From Balanoglossus misakiensis (taxonomy: Eukaryota; Hemichordata), in assembly GCA_040954595.2 (NCBI GenBank), contig CM082586.2, forward strand, positions 10,168,001 through 10,232,000: a DNA stretch of 64,000 bases, given 5' to 3'. Positions 27,617 through 35,036 of this stretch are shown piece by piece. Made by a program: the position numbers and the translations under genes. Under the pieces are notes generated by a model that was not told where the DNA came from, ran no database searches, and saw nothing but the letters and a program-made list of their open reading frames with translations. Position 1 is the first letter of the stretch. The number at the start of each line of letters is the position of its first letter.

Positions 27617-27620
27617 AAAT
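27617..27620. repeat. Target-site duplication, left copy (AAAT)
   Basis: AAAT directly precedes the TG of the 5' LTR and AAAT directly follows the CA of the 3' LTR. Removing the element and one AAAT restores CCATGGAAATTTTAGAAC, the normal monomer sequence. A four-base duplication lies within the range known for Metaviridae integrases. Confidence 0.9.
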
Positions 27621-27830
27621 TGTAACGGCCTTGTTGATCCATTGAATTTGTATACATGTATATCTGTATGTATGTTATACCTGTATCTTATAGTAATTAG
27701 TTATTCAATTATTCATATGACGTAATAGTACTTACCTTCAATTGGTTGATCTTAATTATATGCAAACCACCTGGAAGTTTCATTTGACCAATGAACACAA
27801 GCTAATCTGGCACTATGATGTAATTGCTGA

Positions 27831-27864
27831 TATAAAAGGACATGGTGCATAAAATTGGTCAGTT
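27831..27864 (+). promoter_or_regulatory. Core promoter of the 5' LTR: TATA box plus initiator
   Basis: TATAAAAG lies at 27831-27838. TCAGTT, a full match to the metazoan TCAKTY initiator, lies at 27859-27864. Its A at 27861 is 30 bases downstream of the first T of the TATA box, the normal distance, so 27861 is the predicted start of the genomic RNA. An ACCAATG box sits at about 27788. The same promoter lies at 35247-35280 in the 3' LTR and would fire outward into the satellite. Confidence 0.75.
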
Positions 27865-27924
27865 CACCTCTGTAGCCAGACCGGCCACACACGTTGGAAC
27901 TGACATGTATTTGTTCCATTTCAG
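27860..27924 (+). repeat. 65-bp direct repeat in LTR, copy 1 (at the predicted start site)
   Basis: It runs from CAGTTCACCTC to CCATTTCAG and recurs identically at 28115-28179. It begins at the predicted transcription start and ends at CAG, directly before GTTAGT, which resembles a splice donor. Confidence 0.93.
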
Positions 27925-28179
27925 GTTAGTTTCCTTGTACCTTACCTGTTGCTTGAAGCTTTGTATTTTGGTGCATTCTACCGACTCATTTCAGCACAAG
28001 TAATTGGTGTCTTTAACTTGCGTCAATTTTCCAATTGTATGTCTATATTTTTCACTTGCATGAATTTTGGTGTATTCTGTTGGAGGTGAACTCCCATACA
28101 TGTGTGTAATTTAGCAGTTCACCTCTGTAGCCAGACCGGCCACACACGTTGGAACTGACATGTATTTGTTCCATTTCAG
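27925..28179 (+). other. Candidate GT-AG intron inside the LTR
   Basis: The stretch begins GTTAGT after CAG and ends TTTGTTCCATTTCAG, a pyrimidine-rich acceptor. Its 255 bp equal the spacing of the 65-bp direct repeat, so splicing would leave a single copy of that repeat joined to TTATTAAATG. This is a sequence-based possibility only. Another CATTTCAG lies inside at about 27992-27999, and no transcript evidence is available. Confidence 0.35.
28115..28179 (+). repeat. 65-bp direct repeat in LTR, copy 2
   Basis: Identical to 27860-27924, but with different flanks (TTAG before, TTATTAAA after). No TATA box lies upstream. Its first ten bases after the C pair perfectly with GAGGTGAACT at 28083-28092, giving a 10-bp stem with a 23-base loop. 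Confidence 0.93.
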
Positions 28180-28264
28180 TTATTAAATGTAAGGCCTATG
28201 TCTTTGTTACCCGTAACCTGTTTGGTGTGAATATGTTGGAATGAACGGCGACAACCGTGACAAA

Positions 28265-28283
28265 TGGCGTAGTCGGCAGGATT
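28265..28283 (+). promoter_or_regulatory. Primer-binding site for tRNA-Ser
   Basis: TGGCGTAGTCGGCAGGATT begins two bases after the LTR. It is the exact reverse complement of the CCA-tailed 3' end of animal tRNA-Ser of the AGA/UGA type as I know it (AATCCTGCCGACTACG plus CCA), with no mismatch over 19 bases. This is where minus-strand cDNA synthesis would be primed. The match to TRGCNNAGYNGG, the pol III A box, is a by-product of the tRNA complement. Confidence 0.9.
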
Positions 28284-29335
28284 TGGCAATTCCTACGCAA
28301 GTTCTTGTTTCGGGACGGAGAGGATGATACTGACAAGTGCCATGTTTTAACTGGTCAGAAGTGTCTGGACAACGGACAACGCCCAACCAGGTGTGTCTTT
28401 CGCTGAGCTGGACGTCCTTGGGGAGCCAACCGGACTGCAGACAGACGGGAGCCAGGTCCAAGCGTCAACGGCGAGGAAAATTCTCTGCAGAGTGCCAAGT
28501 GGTGAAGTCGCTGAACTGTTACCGGCCGGAACTGTTTAGTGTGAAGTGTTCATCGCGGTATACAAGGTATTGTGTGTCCAGAACTTGACAGTGTTATTCC
28601 GTGCGAACTATAGACAGTGCGCATAAATTCCGTCCGTGGCGCATAGTTTCCATCTGTGATAACTTCGGACTTGAACTTGTGGACTGGGTATTTTATTGCA
28701 AACGAACTTTCTGGTTATTCGCCGTAGAACCTGGTGTAACGTAATGTTTGTAAATTTTTCTTAGAAATTTCAATATTGTCTATATAATGCAATGTGGTCA
28801 AAGTAGTTTTGACTTTGATTTAATTGTTGAAGTGGGCTCCATGTGGATATAAACCCATGTTTTGTTGCCTTTAGCCTGCTTTAAAAAAAAAAAAAAAATT
28901 ATTTTCTTTCAACAGTATATTTTGGTTAAGTGCTGAAGTATAAATTTTCTTTGTAAATTTCAGTTCATTATTTTCCAAACGACGTGAAAAAAAAATTGTC
29001 AGCGCTTGTTGAAAAAAAAAAATATTAAGTTATAAGTTAAATATTGTATATTGACTTGAGTTAGTTTATTATTGTATTAGTTATTTAGTTGTTTCATTAT
29101 TATTGAGACTGTCCATGAATGGTCGTATTCATCCAAATCATACATTAGTCTCTATAGAACCTTTGGCAGTGTCTGTAAACTATTCTATGCTTAGTCCATT
29201 CCCTGTTAACGTATGTGCTATGCCAGTAGATACTGATATTAGTGTTAAGATTTTCCAGTGAAATAGCTTGCATTGCATCGTATTTAACGACACGTCAGAA
29301 TCCTCCCAAATTGCCTTTCATTTTCTGGGGAAAAA
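28284..29335 (+). other. Untranslated leader between primer site and gag
   Basis: About 1.05 kb with no convincing coding region. It contains a run of 16 A at 28883-28898, further A-runs near 28987 and 29013, and AT-rich sequence from about 28740 to 29060. Several splice-acceptor-like stretches occur, such as TTTTCTTTCAACAG ending at 28915 and TTTGTAAATTTCAG ending at 28963. A donor-like AAGGTATTG occurs near 28566. Several upstream ATGs precede gag. The region is likely to hold packaging signals, but I cannot point to one. Confidence 0.6.
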
Positions 29336-30760
29336 ATGGCTGTGTCCAAAATATCAATTCAAGAGCGAAGCATTTATGTGCAACACTTGCCTTTTGAATG
29401 TACAAAGAAACATTTTAGAGAATTTATCGAGTTACAGCTTGGTTTGGCCCAGGTTGATCAAATTTATATTTCTGATAAAGATTCCGCTTTTGTCATATTT
29501 GAGAATATAGAATCAGCCACAGCCGCTCTGCCAGTAATACATAAAAGCACTTTTGAAGAAAGCAAATTACGGGCAAGTCGTGTGACCACAGCCCGAGGGT
29601 TGGAACTGTGGCATTTAATTGAGGAAACCGAACAAAGTACTGGCCTAGATTACAATGAAACCAGTGATCCCAAGACATCCAAACCCAAAGCAGATGTACA
29701 GGAAATTATTAACATGTTGAGTTTACTGTCTGAAGCAGATAGGAAAGCGGTTGCACAGGCCATATCACCTGCTCCACTGAAACCAATCGTATCAACCCCT
29801 ATGCCACATCCGATTCCATTTCCAGCATTTCCAGTACCAACTTCAGTTGCAGATTCTTCACCATTTATTATGTCTTCACCTGCCCAAGCAGCTGCTGCAC
29901 AGCCAGCCACAGCCACTACTGCTTTTCACTCGGTGGAATTCCCAAGAATAGTCGTCTTCTCTGGCAAAGGTGATGTCACTTATGAAATGTGGCGATATGA
30001 AGTTCGAGCACTACAGAGGGAGAATGTGTTTCCGGAGACCATAATTATGCAGGCTGTTCGGAAATCCCTACGAGCGTCCGCTGCTGAAGTCCTACTACAT
30101 ATGGGAGAAGACATCACAGTGTCCCGATTGATGGCGAAGATGAACATGGTCTTTGGGAAAGTATTGCCACCGGAAGCAGTTTTGGAAAAATTCTATACAG
30201 CACGACAAACGAAGACAGAAAAGGTAGCAGAATGGGCCTGTCGCATCGAAGGACTTTTGGATGAACTCAGATCAGGTCAGTCCATCTCTAGTAATTCAGA
30301 AGAAACCATGCTTCGAACCAAATTCTTTTCTGGCCTGTCAGATGAGCACATTAAGAATGCAATCAGACACCGATATGATACGGGAGAAGATTATTCAGGA
30401 TTGTTGCTAGCCGCAAGAAAGCTTGAAGTAAATAGGGAGACCACTACCAGGGTTCACCAAGCAACTGTTGCTGACAAGACGATGATAACCAAATTGGAGG
30501 AACTTACCAAAGGTCTGAAGAACTTAGCTGAGAAGGTTGCTGAACTAGAGAAGCGAACTTCAACATCATCAACTCCAGAGTCTACTTTTCGCCGACGTGT
30601 CAACAATGAAAATGGCCGGGATCGGCGTGGCAACGATGGAACTCGCCAACCCAAACAAGTTTTCCCAGGCAACTGCTTCAAGTGTGGTGAACATGGACAC
30701 AAAAAGACAGACTGTCCTTTAAATGGGGAGCGACCAGGCATCCGGAGGGACATGCGCTAG
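29336..30760 (+). CDS. gag: Gag polyprotein with RRM-like N-terminus and PNMA-like capsid
   Basis: 474 residues, the structural protein that would assemble the particle and bind the genomic RNA. Residues 11-83 look like an RNA-recognition motif: an RNP2-like strand IYVQHL (13-18) and an RNP1-like strand DSAFVIFE (49-56). A proline- and alanine-rich linker (about 145-195) follows. The capsid spans about 200-368, with FSG (208-210), W219, FGKV (273-276) and a KFY...RIEGLL stretch (285-308), resembling PNMA-family and Ty3 Gag. A short coiled coil lies at 381-407, then a basic, Arg- and Asn-rich segment. One CCHC zinc knuckle, CFKCGEHGHKKTDC, occupies 447-460. The ATG has a good context (AAAAAATGG) and is the first in frame after a stop at 29285. 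The end overlaps the pol frame by 70 bases. Domain order is seen; the PNMA and RRM assignments rest on motif reading. Confidence 0.93.
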   Translation: MAVSKISIQERSIYVQHLPFECTKKHFREFIELQLGLAQVDQIYISDKDSAFVIFENIESATAALPVIHKSTFEESKLRASRVTTARGLELWHLIEETEQSTGLDYNETSDPKTSKPKADVQEIINMLSLLSEADRKAVAQAISPAPLKPIVSTPMPHPIPFPAFPVPTSVADSSPFIMSSPAQAAAAQPATATTAFHSVEFPRIVVFSGKGDVTYEMWRYEVRALQRENVFPETIIMQAVRKSLRASAAEVLLHMGEDITVSRLMAKMNMVFGKVLPPEAVLEKFYTARQTKTEKVAEWACRIEGLLDELRSGQSISSNSEETMLRTKFFSGLSDEHIKNAIRHRYDTGEDYSGLLLAARKLEVNRETTTRVHQATVADKTMITKLEELTKGLKNLAEKVAELEKRTSTSSTPESTFRRRVNNENGRDRRGNDGTRQPKQVFPGNCFKCGEHGHKKTDCPLNGERPGIRRDMR

Positions 30761-30764
30761 GTCG
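30718..30764 (+). promoter_or_regulatory. Programmed -1 frameshift signal between gag and pol
   Basis: TTTAAAT at 30718-30724 fits X XXY YYZ in the gag frame (codons TTA AAT, residues 462-463). After a six-base spacer, CGACCAGGC (30731-30739) can pair with GCTAGGTCG (30756-30764): five pairs, one A-A mismatch, then three more including a G-U, with a 16-base loop. The stem includes the gag stop codon. Pol is in the -1 frame and has no ATG before its catalytic protease triad, so slippage here is the simplest route to Gag-Pol. Not tested experimentally. Confidence 0.8.
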
Positions 30765-33700
30765 GAACGGTAACAGTCCCTCTAATGTTATTGATTCTTT
30801 AATAGGCCACGCCAATGAAACTGAGATTGTGCTGGAAGGATCCTCGTGTATTGCGCTGATAGACACCGGGTCCATGGTATCTACTGTTGCTGACACTTTT
30901 AACAGAGAGAAGCTACAGAAACCAATTCATGACCTGAACAACTTGGTGAAGGTAGAAGGGGCTAGTGGTACAGAAGTTCCTTACCTTGGTTATATTGAAG
31001 TTGAAGTGAAATTCCCAGATAGCCATGGACAAGAGATGTCTAAAGATGTATTATTGCTTGTTGTTGAAGACACGGAATATAATCAGATGGTTCCAGTTGT
31101 GATAGGCACAAATGTTCTCCAACATTTTGTGGATGAAGATACACAGTACAGTACAGATCTATCCTCAGTATGGAGACTAGCATACCAAGCGACTATCCAC
31201 CGGCAGAGGGCCGAAGGTAGGACATTTACAGTTACCACTACTAAACCCATAACCATTGGACCATACGAACGCACAGTCATCCATGGATTTTGCAGAGTGG
31301 ACCTAAGAAATTGTCAATCAGTAGTTGTGGTGGAACCAGAAAATGACAGACTTTTACCTGGTGGTTTACTTGTTACTCCAGCCGTGTTGAAGTTAGAGCC
31401 TCGTGGTAATTCATGTCGAATCCCAGTAATGGTGACCAACTATGGAGCACGTGCTGTCACAGTTCCCCCTAAAAGCACCCTATGTAACATGAACTTAGCA
31501 TCTAATGTCTCACAGCCTTTAGATCCATATGGAGATGATATTGATACAAACTCAGATGGGACCACCTCACCAAAAGTACCCGATTGGCTGATAAAAGACC
31601 TGGGATTACAAGAGGCAGATACAGAATTAACAGAAATCCAGAAAGACCAAGCCTTGGCTACCATTGGTAAATGGCAAACCGTGTTCTCTACAGGTGAGAG
31701 AGATTTGGGACACACAACATTGGTAACACATTCGATAAAGTTAACGGATGAAACCCCCTTTAAAGATAAATACCGTCGAATCCCTATGGGTATGTACGAA
31801 GAATTGCAACAGTACCTGCAAGATATGCTACAGAGTGGTGTGATTAGAGAATCAAACAGCCCGTGGTCCTCAAATGTTGTATGTGTCAGAAAACCTGATG
31901 GGAAGCTGAGGGTGTGTATTGATTATAGACGTCTCAACGCCAAAACCATTAAAGACGCTTACGCATTACCCCGGGTATTGGATACGCTTGATAACCTTAG
32001 TAACGCCGAGTGGTTTTCATCGCTTGATCTACGGTCTGGATATTACCAAGTAGAGATGGCGGAAGACGACAAAGCGAAGACAGCTTTCACGGTGGGAAAC
32101 TTCGGCTTATTTGAATTCAACCGTATGTCTATGGGTCTGACCAACGCACCTGCAACTTTCCAGCGTCTCATGGAGAAGTGTTTTGGAGAATTGGCGTTCA
32201 GAGAATGTTGTGTGTATTTAGATGACATCATAGTATTTTCGAAGACTTTTGAAGACCACCTCAATAGATTGGAGCGGGTATTCCAGCGGCTGGCATCACA
32301 TGGATTAAAGTTGAAGGCAACGAAATGTGTTTTATTCCAGAAGAAGGTGAAATATCTTGGACACGTGGTATCAGCCGACGGAATTACAACGGACCCAGAC
32401 AAGGTAGCAGCTCTGAAGGAATGGCCAATACCCACTACTGTAACAGAACTGAGAAGATTTCTTGGATTTGCAGGGTATTACAGGAGATTTATCCAAAGCT
32501 ACAGTAATATTGCCAAGCCACTTAACGACTTGCTGTGTGGACGTCAGTCAAGGAATAAGGCGGGAAAATTTGAAAAACTCCAGTGGGGACAACAGGAACA
32601 ACAAGCTTTCGACACTCTGAGGAAGAGCCTAATGTCGTCACCAATACTAGCCTTTGCTGACTACTCACTTCCATTTGAAATACATACTGATGCAAGTTCC
32701 ACAGGTCTGGGAGCAGTGCTGTATCAACGCCAGAAAGGTATTCTCAGAGTAATTGCCTATGCAAGTAGAGGACTCACCAAGTCTGAAAGTAATTATCCAG
32801 CTCATAAATTAGAATTTTTGGCACTGAAATGGGCCGTCACCAAGAAGTTCAACGACTACCTGTATGGAAGCAAATTCACGGTGCATACAGACAACAACCC
32901 TTTGACGTATGTGTTAACTTCTGCGAAACTGGATGCGGTGGGACACAGATGGTTGTCAGACTTGTCATTGTACGACTTCTCTATTGTTTACCGGAGTGGT
33001 AAGAAGAATATAGAGGCTGACGCTTTGTCTAGGATTCCATGGAATAGAGAGAATCCAGAGACGGAAACCAATCTGGGAGCCGATGTAGTCCAGGCGCTTT
33101 GTCGAGCAACAGAAGGTCCATACGTAACTTCATTCGGAATGGTAGCAGATGAGGACAGACCTGCAGTAGTTCAAGGTGGGGATGATGTGTTCTGGAAGAC
33201 GGAGCAGTCCAAAGATTCAACAATACGGTATGTGACTGATCAGCTTGAAAAGGACCACAAACCATTTATGAGAGATCATACAGGAGATATCAGACTACTT
33301 ATACGAGATTGGAAACGCCTTGTTCTGAAGAATGGAGTCCTATACAGGAAATGCTTCATCGATGATATACAATATTTGCAACTTGTCTTACCAGTACACC
33401 ATAGAAAAGATGTCCTGGAGGAACTACATGATAAACTTGGACACTTTGGCCAAGATAAAACCCTGGATCTGGTACGACGAAGATTCTACTGGCCTAGGAT
33501 GTCGATGGATGTTCAAAAGAAAGTGGAACATTGTTTACCATGCATTCGCAGGAAAAGTTCAACTTCCTTACCCAGAACTCCCTTGGTTAATATTCACACA
33601 TCACAACCGATGGAAATGGTGTGCATCGACTTTCTCCATATACCAACACCAGATCAAGGATATAGCAACATATTAGTGATGACGGACCATTTCACTCGAT

Positions 33701-34977
33701 ACGCTATAGCAGTACCTACAAAGAACCAGTCTGCCAAAACAACTGCCAAAGCATTGTTTGAACATTTGATTTTGCATTATGGGTTCCCAGGACGATTACA
33801 CAGTGACCAGGGGCGAAACTTTGAGTCGTCTACAATTCAGGAACTTTGCCGAATAGCAAATATTAAGAAGTCCAGGACCACTCCATACCACCCCCAGGGA
33901 AATGGAATGTGCGAACGATTTAATAAGACGTTATTACAGATGCTTGGAACTATGAATGAAGACAACAAAACAAGATGGGCTTCACATGTCAATACGATGG
34001 TTCATGCCTATAATTCTACAAAGCATGAAAGCACCGGATATTCACCTTTCTTTTTGATGTTTGGTCGTGAACCAAGACTGCCTATAGATGTATCTGGACA
34101 TGCAGACCAGACCAACCTAGAATATGGTGGAACAGTTTCAGATTATGTGACGAAACTTGCCGAACGGTTGGATTACGCCTATAAAGTAGCAACGGAACGG
34201 TCTGTTAAGTCTGGTGAACGGCAGAAGAAGTCATATGATAGAAAAGTGAAGGTGGCCATAATACAACCTGGTGATACTGTGTTGGTGAAGAATACAGGAC
34301 CTAAAGACAATTACAAATTGGCAGACCAATGGGAAAAGGATCCATATACAGTGATTTCACAGCCCATAGAAGACATTCCAGTATACGTGGTACAAAAACA
34401 AGTTAAGGGTGGAAGGAAGCGGACACTACATAGAAATTTGCTACTCCCAATACCAATAATTCCGGACGAACTGGATGACGATGTTAACACCAAGATGACG
34501 CAGCGTGATGTTAAGCAGAGTGTACCGGGTGTTATCAACGATGCTACCCAGGATGCAGTGGACGAAGAGGATGACGGCATTGGTAAATTGCAATTCGTGT
34601 CAACTATCAACTTGCCAACAGAACACAATGCTCTTAATCCTACTGCTGCAGAATTCATCCCATCCAGAAGAGAAAGTTCCCTGATGGACAACCCCACAGG
34701 TATGGTTAATCCGGATGGACCTTCTCAAATACTTACCTCAGATTTCTCGAATCATATTTTGCAAAGTACGGATGGTTGGTCATCGAGCGATCCAGATGGT
34801 ATCACTCCTGCTACAACCAACATCAGTCCTGACTCCAGTAGTAGTACTCAACCTGAACCACGCTATCCTACACGACAGAGACGACCTCCAGATAGATATA
34901 GTCCCGAACAATGGAATCTAAAACAGTTTGCTCATACGACTTTATCTTCTATACCATTTATTAATTGCCACTATTAA
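30718..34977 (+). CDS. pol: Pol polyprotein: protease, RT, RNase H, integrase
   Basis: About 1,419 residues beyond the frameshift; the frame is open from 30691. The aspartic protease has ALIDTGS (DTG at 30862-30870) and a later VVIGTNVL. A beta-rich connector follows (about 31150-31650). Reverse transcriptase spans about 31780-32520, with D in SSLDLRSGYYQ (32026) and YLDD at 32215-32226. RNase H has HTDAS (32689), KLEFLA, HTDNN and ADALSR (33019). Integrase has a HX4HX29CX2C zinc finger (33427, 33442, 33532, 33541) and a D,D-35-E core (33628, 33805, 33913). A GPY/F-like module (QWEKDPYTV to LHRNLLLP) lies at about 34325-34450, then a low-complexity tail ending near RRPPDRYSPEQW. No chromodomain is visible. 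All catalytic residues are present and there is no internal stop, so the enzyme set could be functional. Confidence 0.96.
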   Translation, partial: FKWGATRHPEGHALGRNGNSPSNVIDSLIGHANETEIVLEGSSCIALIDTGSMVSTVADTFNREKLQKPIHDLNNLVKVEGASGTEVPYLGYIEVEVKFPDSHGQEMSKDVLLLVVEDTEYNQMVPVVIGTNVLQHFVDEDTQYSTDLSSVWRLAYQATIHRQRAEGRTFTVTTTKPITIGPYERTVIHGFCRVDLRNCQSVVVVEPENDRLLPGGLLVTPAVLKLEPRGNSCRIPVMVTNYGARAVTVPPKSTLCNMNLASNVSQPLDPYGDDIDTNSDGTTSPKVPDWLIKDLGLQEADTELTEIQKDQALATIGKWQTVFSTGERDLGHTTLVTHSIKLTDETPFKDKYRRIPMGMYEELQQYLQDMLQSGVIRESNSPWSSNVVCVRKPDGKLRVCIDYRRLNAKTIKDAYALPRVLDTLDNLSNAEWFSSLDLRSGYYQVEMAEDDKAKTAFTVGNFGLFEFNRMSMGLTNAPATFQRLMEKCFGELAFRECCVYLDDIIVFSKTFEDHLNRLERVFQRLASHGLKLKATKCVLFQKKVKYLGHVVSADGITTDPDKVAALKEWPIPTTVTELRRFLGFAGYYRRFIQSYSNIAKPLNDLLCGRQSRNKAGKFEKLQWGQQEQQAFDTLRKSLMSSPILAFADYSLPFEIHTDASSTGLGAVLYQRQKGILRVIAYASRGLTKSESNYPAHKLEFLALKWAVTKKFNDYLYGSKFTVHTDNNPLTYVLTSAKLDAVGHRWLSDLSLYDFSIVYRSGKKNIEADALSRIPWNRENPETETNLGADVVQALCRATEGPYVTSFGMVADEDRPAVVQGGDDVFWKTEQSKDSTIRYVTDQLEKDHKPFMRDHTGDIRLLIRDWKRLVLKNGVLYRKCFIDDIQYLQLVLPVHHRKDVLEELHDKLGHFGQDKTLDLVRRRFYWPRMSMDVQKKVEHCLPCIRRKSSTSLPRTPLVNIHTSQPMEMVCIDFLHIPTPDQGYSNILVMTDHFTRYAIAVPTKNQSAKTTAKALFEHLILHYGFPGRLHSDQGRNFESSTIQELCRIANIKKSRTTPYHPQGNGMCERFNKTLLQMLGTMNEDNKTRWASHVNTMVHAYNSTKHESTGYSPFFLMFGREPRLPIDVSGHADQTNLEYGGTVSDYVTKLAERLDYAYKVATERSVKSGERQKKSYDRKVKVAIIQPGDTVLVKNTGPKDNYKLADQWEKDPYTVISQPIEDIPVYVVQKQVKGGRKRTLHRNLLLPIPIIPDELDDDVNTKMTQRDVKQSVPGVINDATQDAVDEEDDGIGKLQFVSTINLPTEHNALNPTAAEFIPSRRESSLMDNPTGMVNPDGPSQILTSDFSNHILQSTDGWSSSDPDGITPATTNISPDSSSSTQPEPRYPTRQRRPPDRYSPEQWNLKQFAHTTLSSIPFINCHY

Positions 34978-35036
34978 TCAAATATCTTTAACTTACTTTA
35001 AATGACGAGGACGCCATTTCTCCTCGCAGGGGTGCG
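34978..35036 (+). promoter_or_regulatory. 3' leader with hairpin and weak polypurine tract
   Basis: Between the pol stop and the 3' LTR, CGAGGA (35006-35011) and TCCTCG (35021-35026) form a perfect 6-bp stem with a nine-base loop. GCAGGGGTGCG then runs to the LTR. The plus-strand primer should be a purine run here, but the best candidate, AGGGG, is short and followed by T, G, C, G. The tract is therefore weak or imperfect. Confidence 0.55.

Larger units (their letters stand above)
1..27620. repeat. Satellite array, left arm (about 132-bp monomer)
   Basis: About 209 head-to-tail monomers fill this stretch with no unique sequence between them. Counting from ACCATGG to ACCATGG, the first spacings are 133, 133, 131, 130 and 133 bp. 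Each monomer carries CCATGG, then GAAATTTTA or a variant, a CGATCTAC block, GTGGAAAA, the palindrome TATGCGCATA overlapping ATAGGCCTAT, a second GCGCAT about 30 bp on, CACAACAGAA, and a linker that is either GTAAACAAACGAGG (longer monomers) or GTAAATAAACGAGG (shorter monomers). The array starts inside a monomer, so it continues beyond the window. Short open frames on both strands repeat with the monomer and stop at the linker TAA; I see no gene here. The family is not one I can name. Confidence 0.97.
27621..28262 (+). repeat. 5' long terminal repeat, 642 bp
   Basis: It starts TGTAACGG and ends CCGTGACA, two bases before the primer-binding site. Every landmark recurs 7,416 bp downstream in the 3' LTR. 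It holds a TATA box and initiator, a 65-bp direct repeat, a 10-bp inverted repeat (28083-28092 with 28116-28125) and an ATTAAA poly(A) hexamer. If transcription starts at 27861, U3 is about 240 bp and R plus U5 about 400 bp. Confidence 0.96.

Noticed and set aside
1-27620. CRISPR-like array
   Set aside because: The repeat is the whole 130-133-bp unit without unique spacers, and the interrupting element is eukaryotic.
28271-28283. Pol III A box or tRNA gene at the start of the leader
   Set aside because: TGGCGTAGTCGG fits the A-box consensus only because it is the complement of the tRNA-Ser 3' end; no B box or cloverleaf follows.
28337-28588. 83-codon frame in the element leader
   Set aside because: It begins at GTG, lies in the untranslated leader between primer site and gag, and has no recognisable domain.
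31083-31715. Minus-strand open frames within pol and gag
   Set aside because: They lie opposite well-supported domains, have no recognisable motifs, and are expected by chance.
30829-34977. Independent start of pol at 30829
   Set aside because: The codon there is GTG, and no ATG precedes the protease DTG in this frame. The frame is open back to 30691, so the frameshift explains expression better.
34978-35036. env gene
   Set aside because: Only 59 bases separate the pol stop from the 3' LTR, and no spare frame exists elsewhere in the element.
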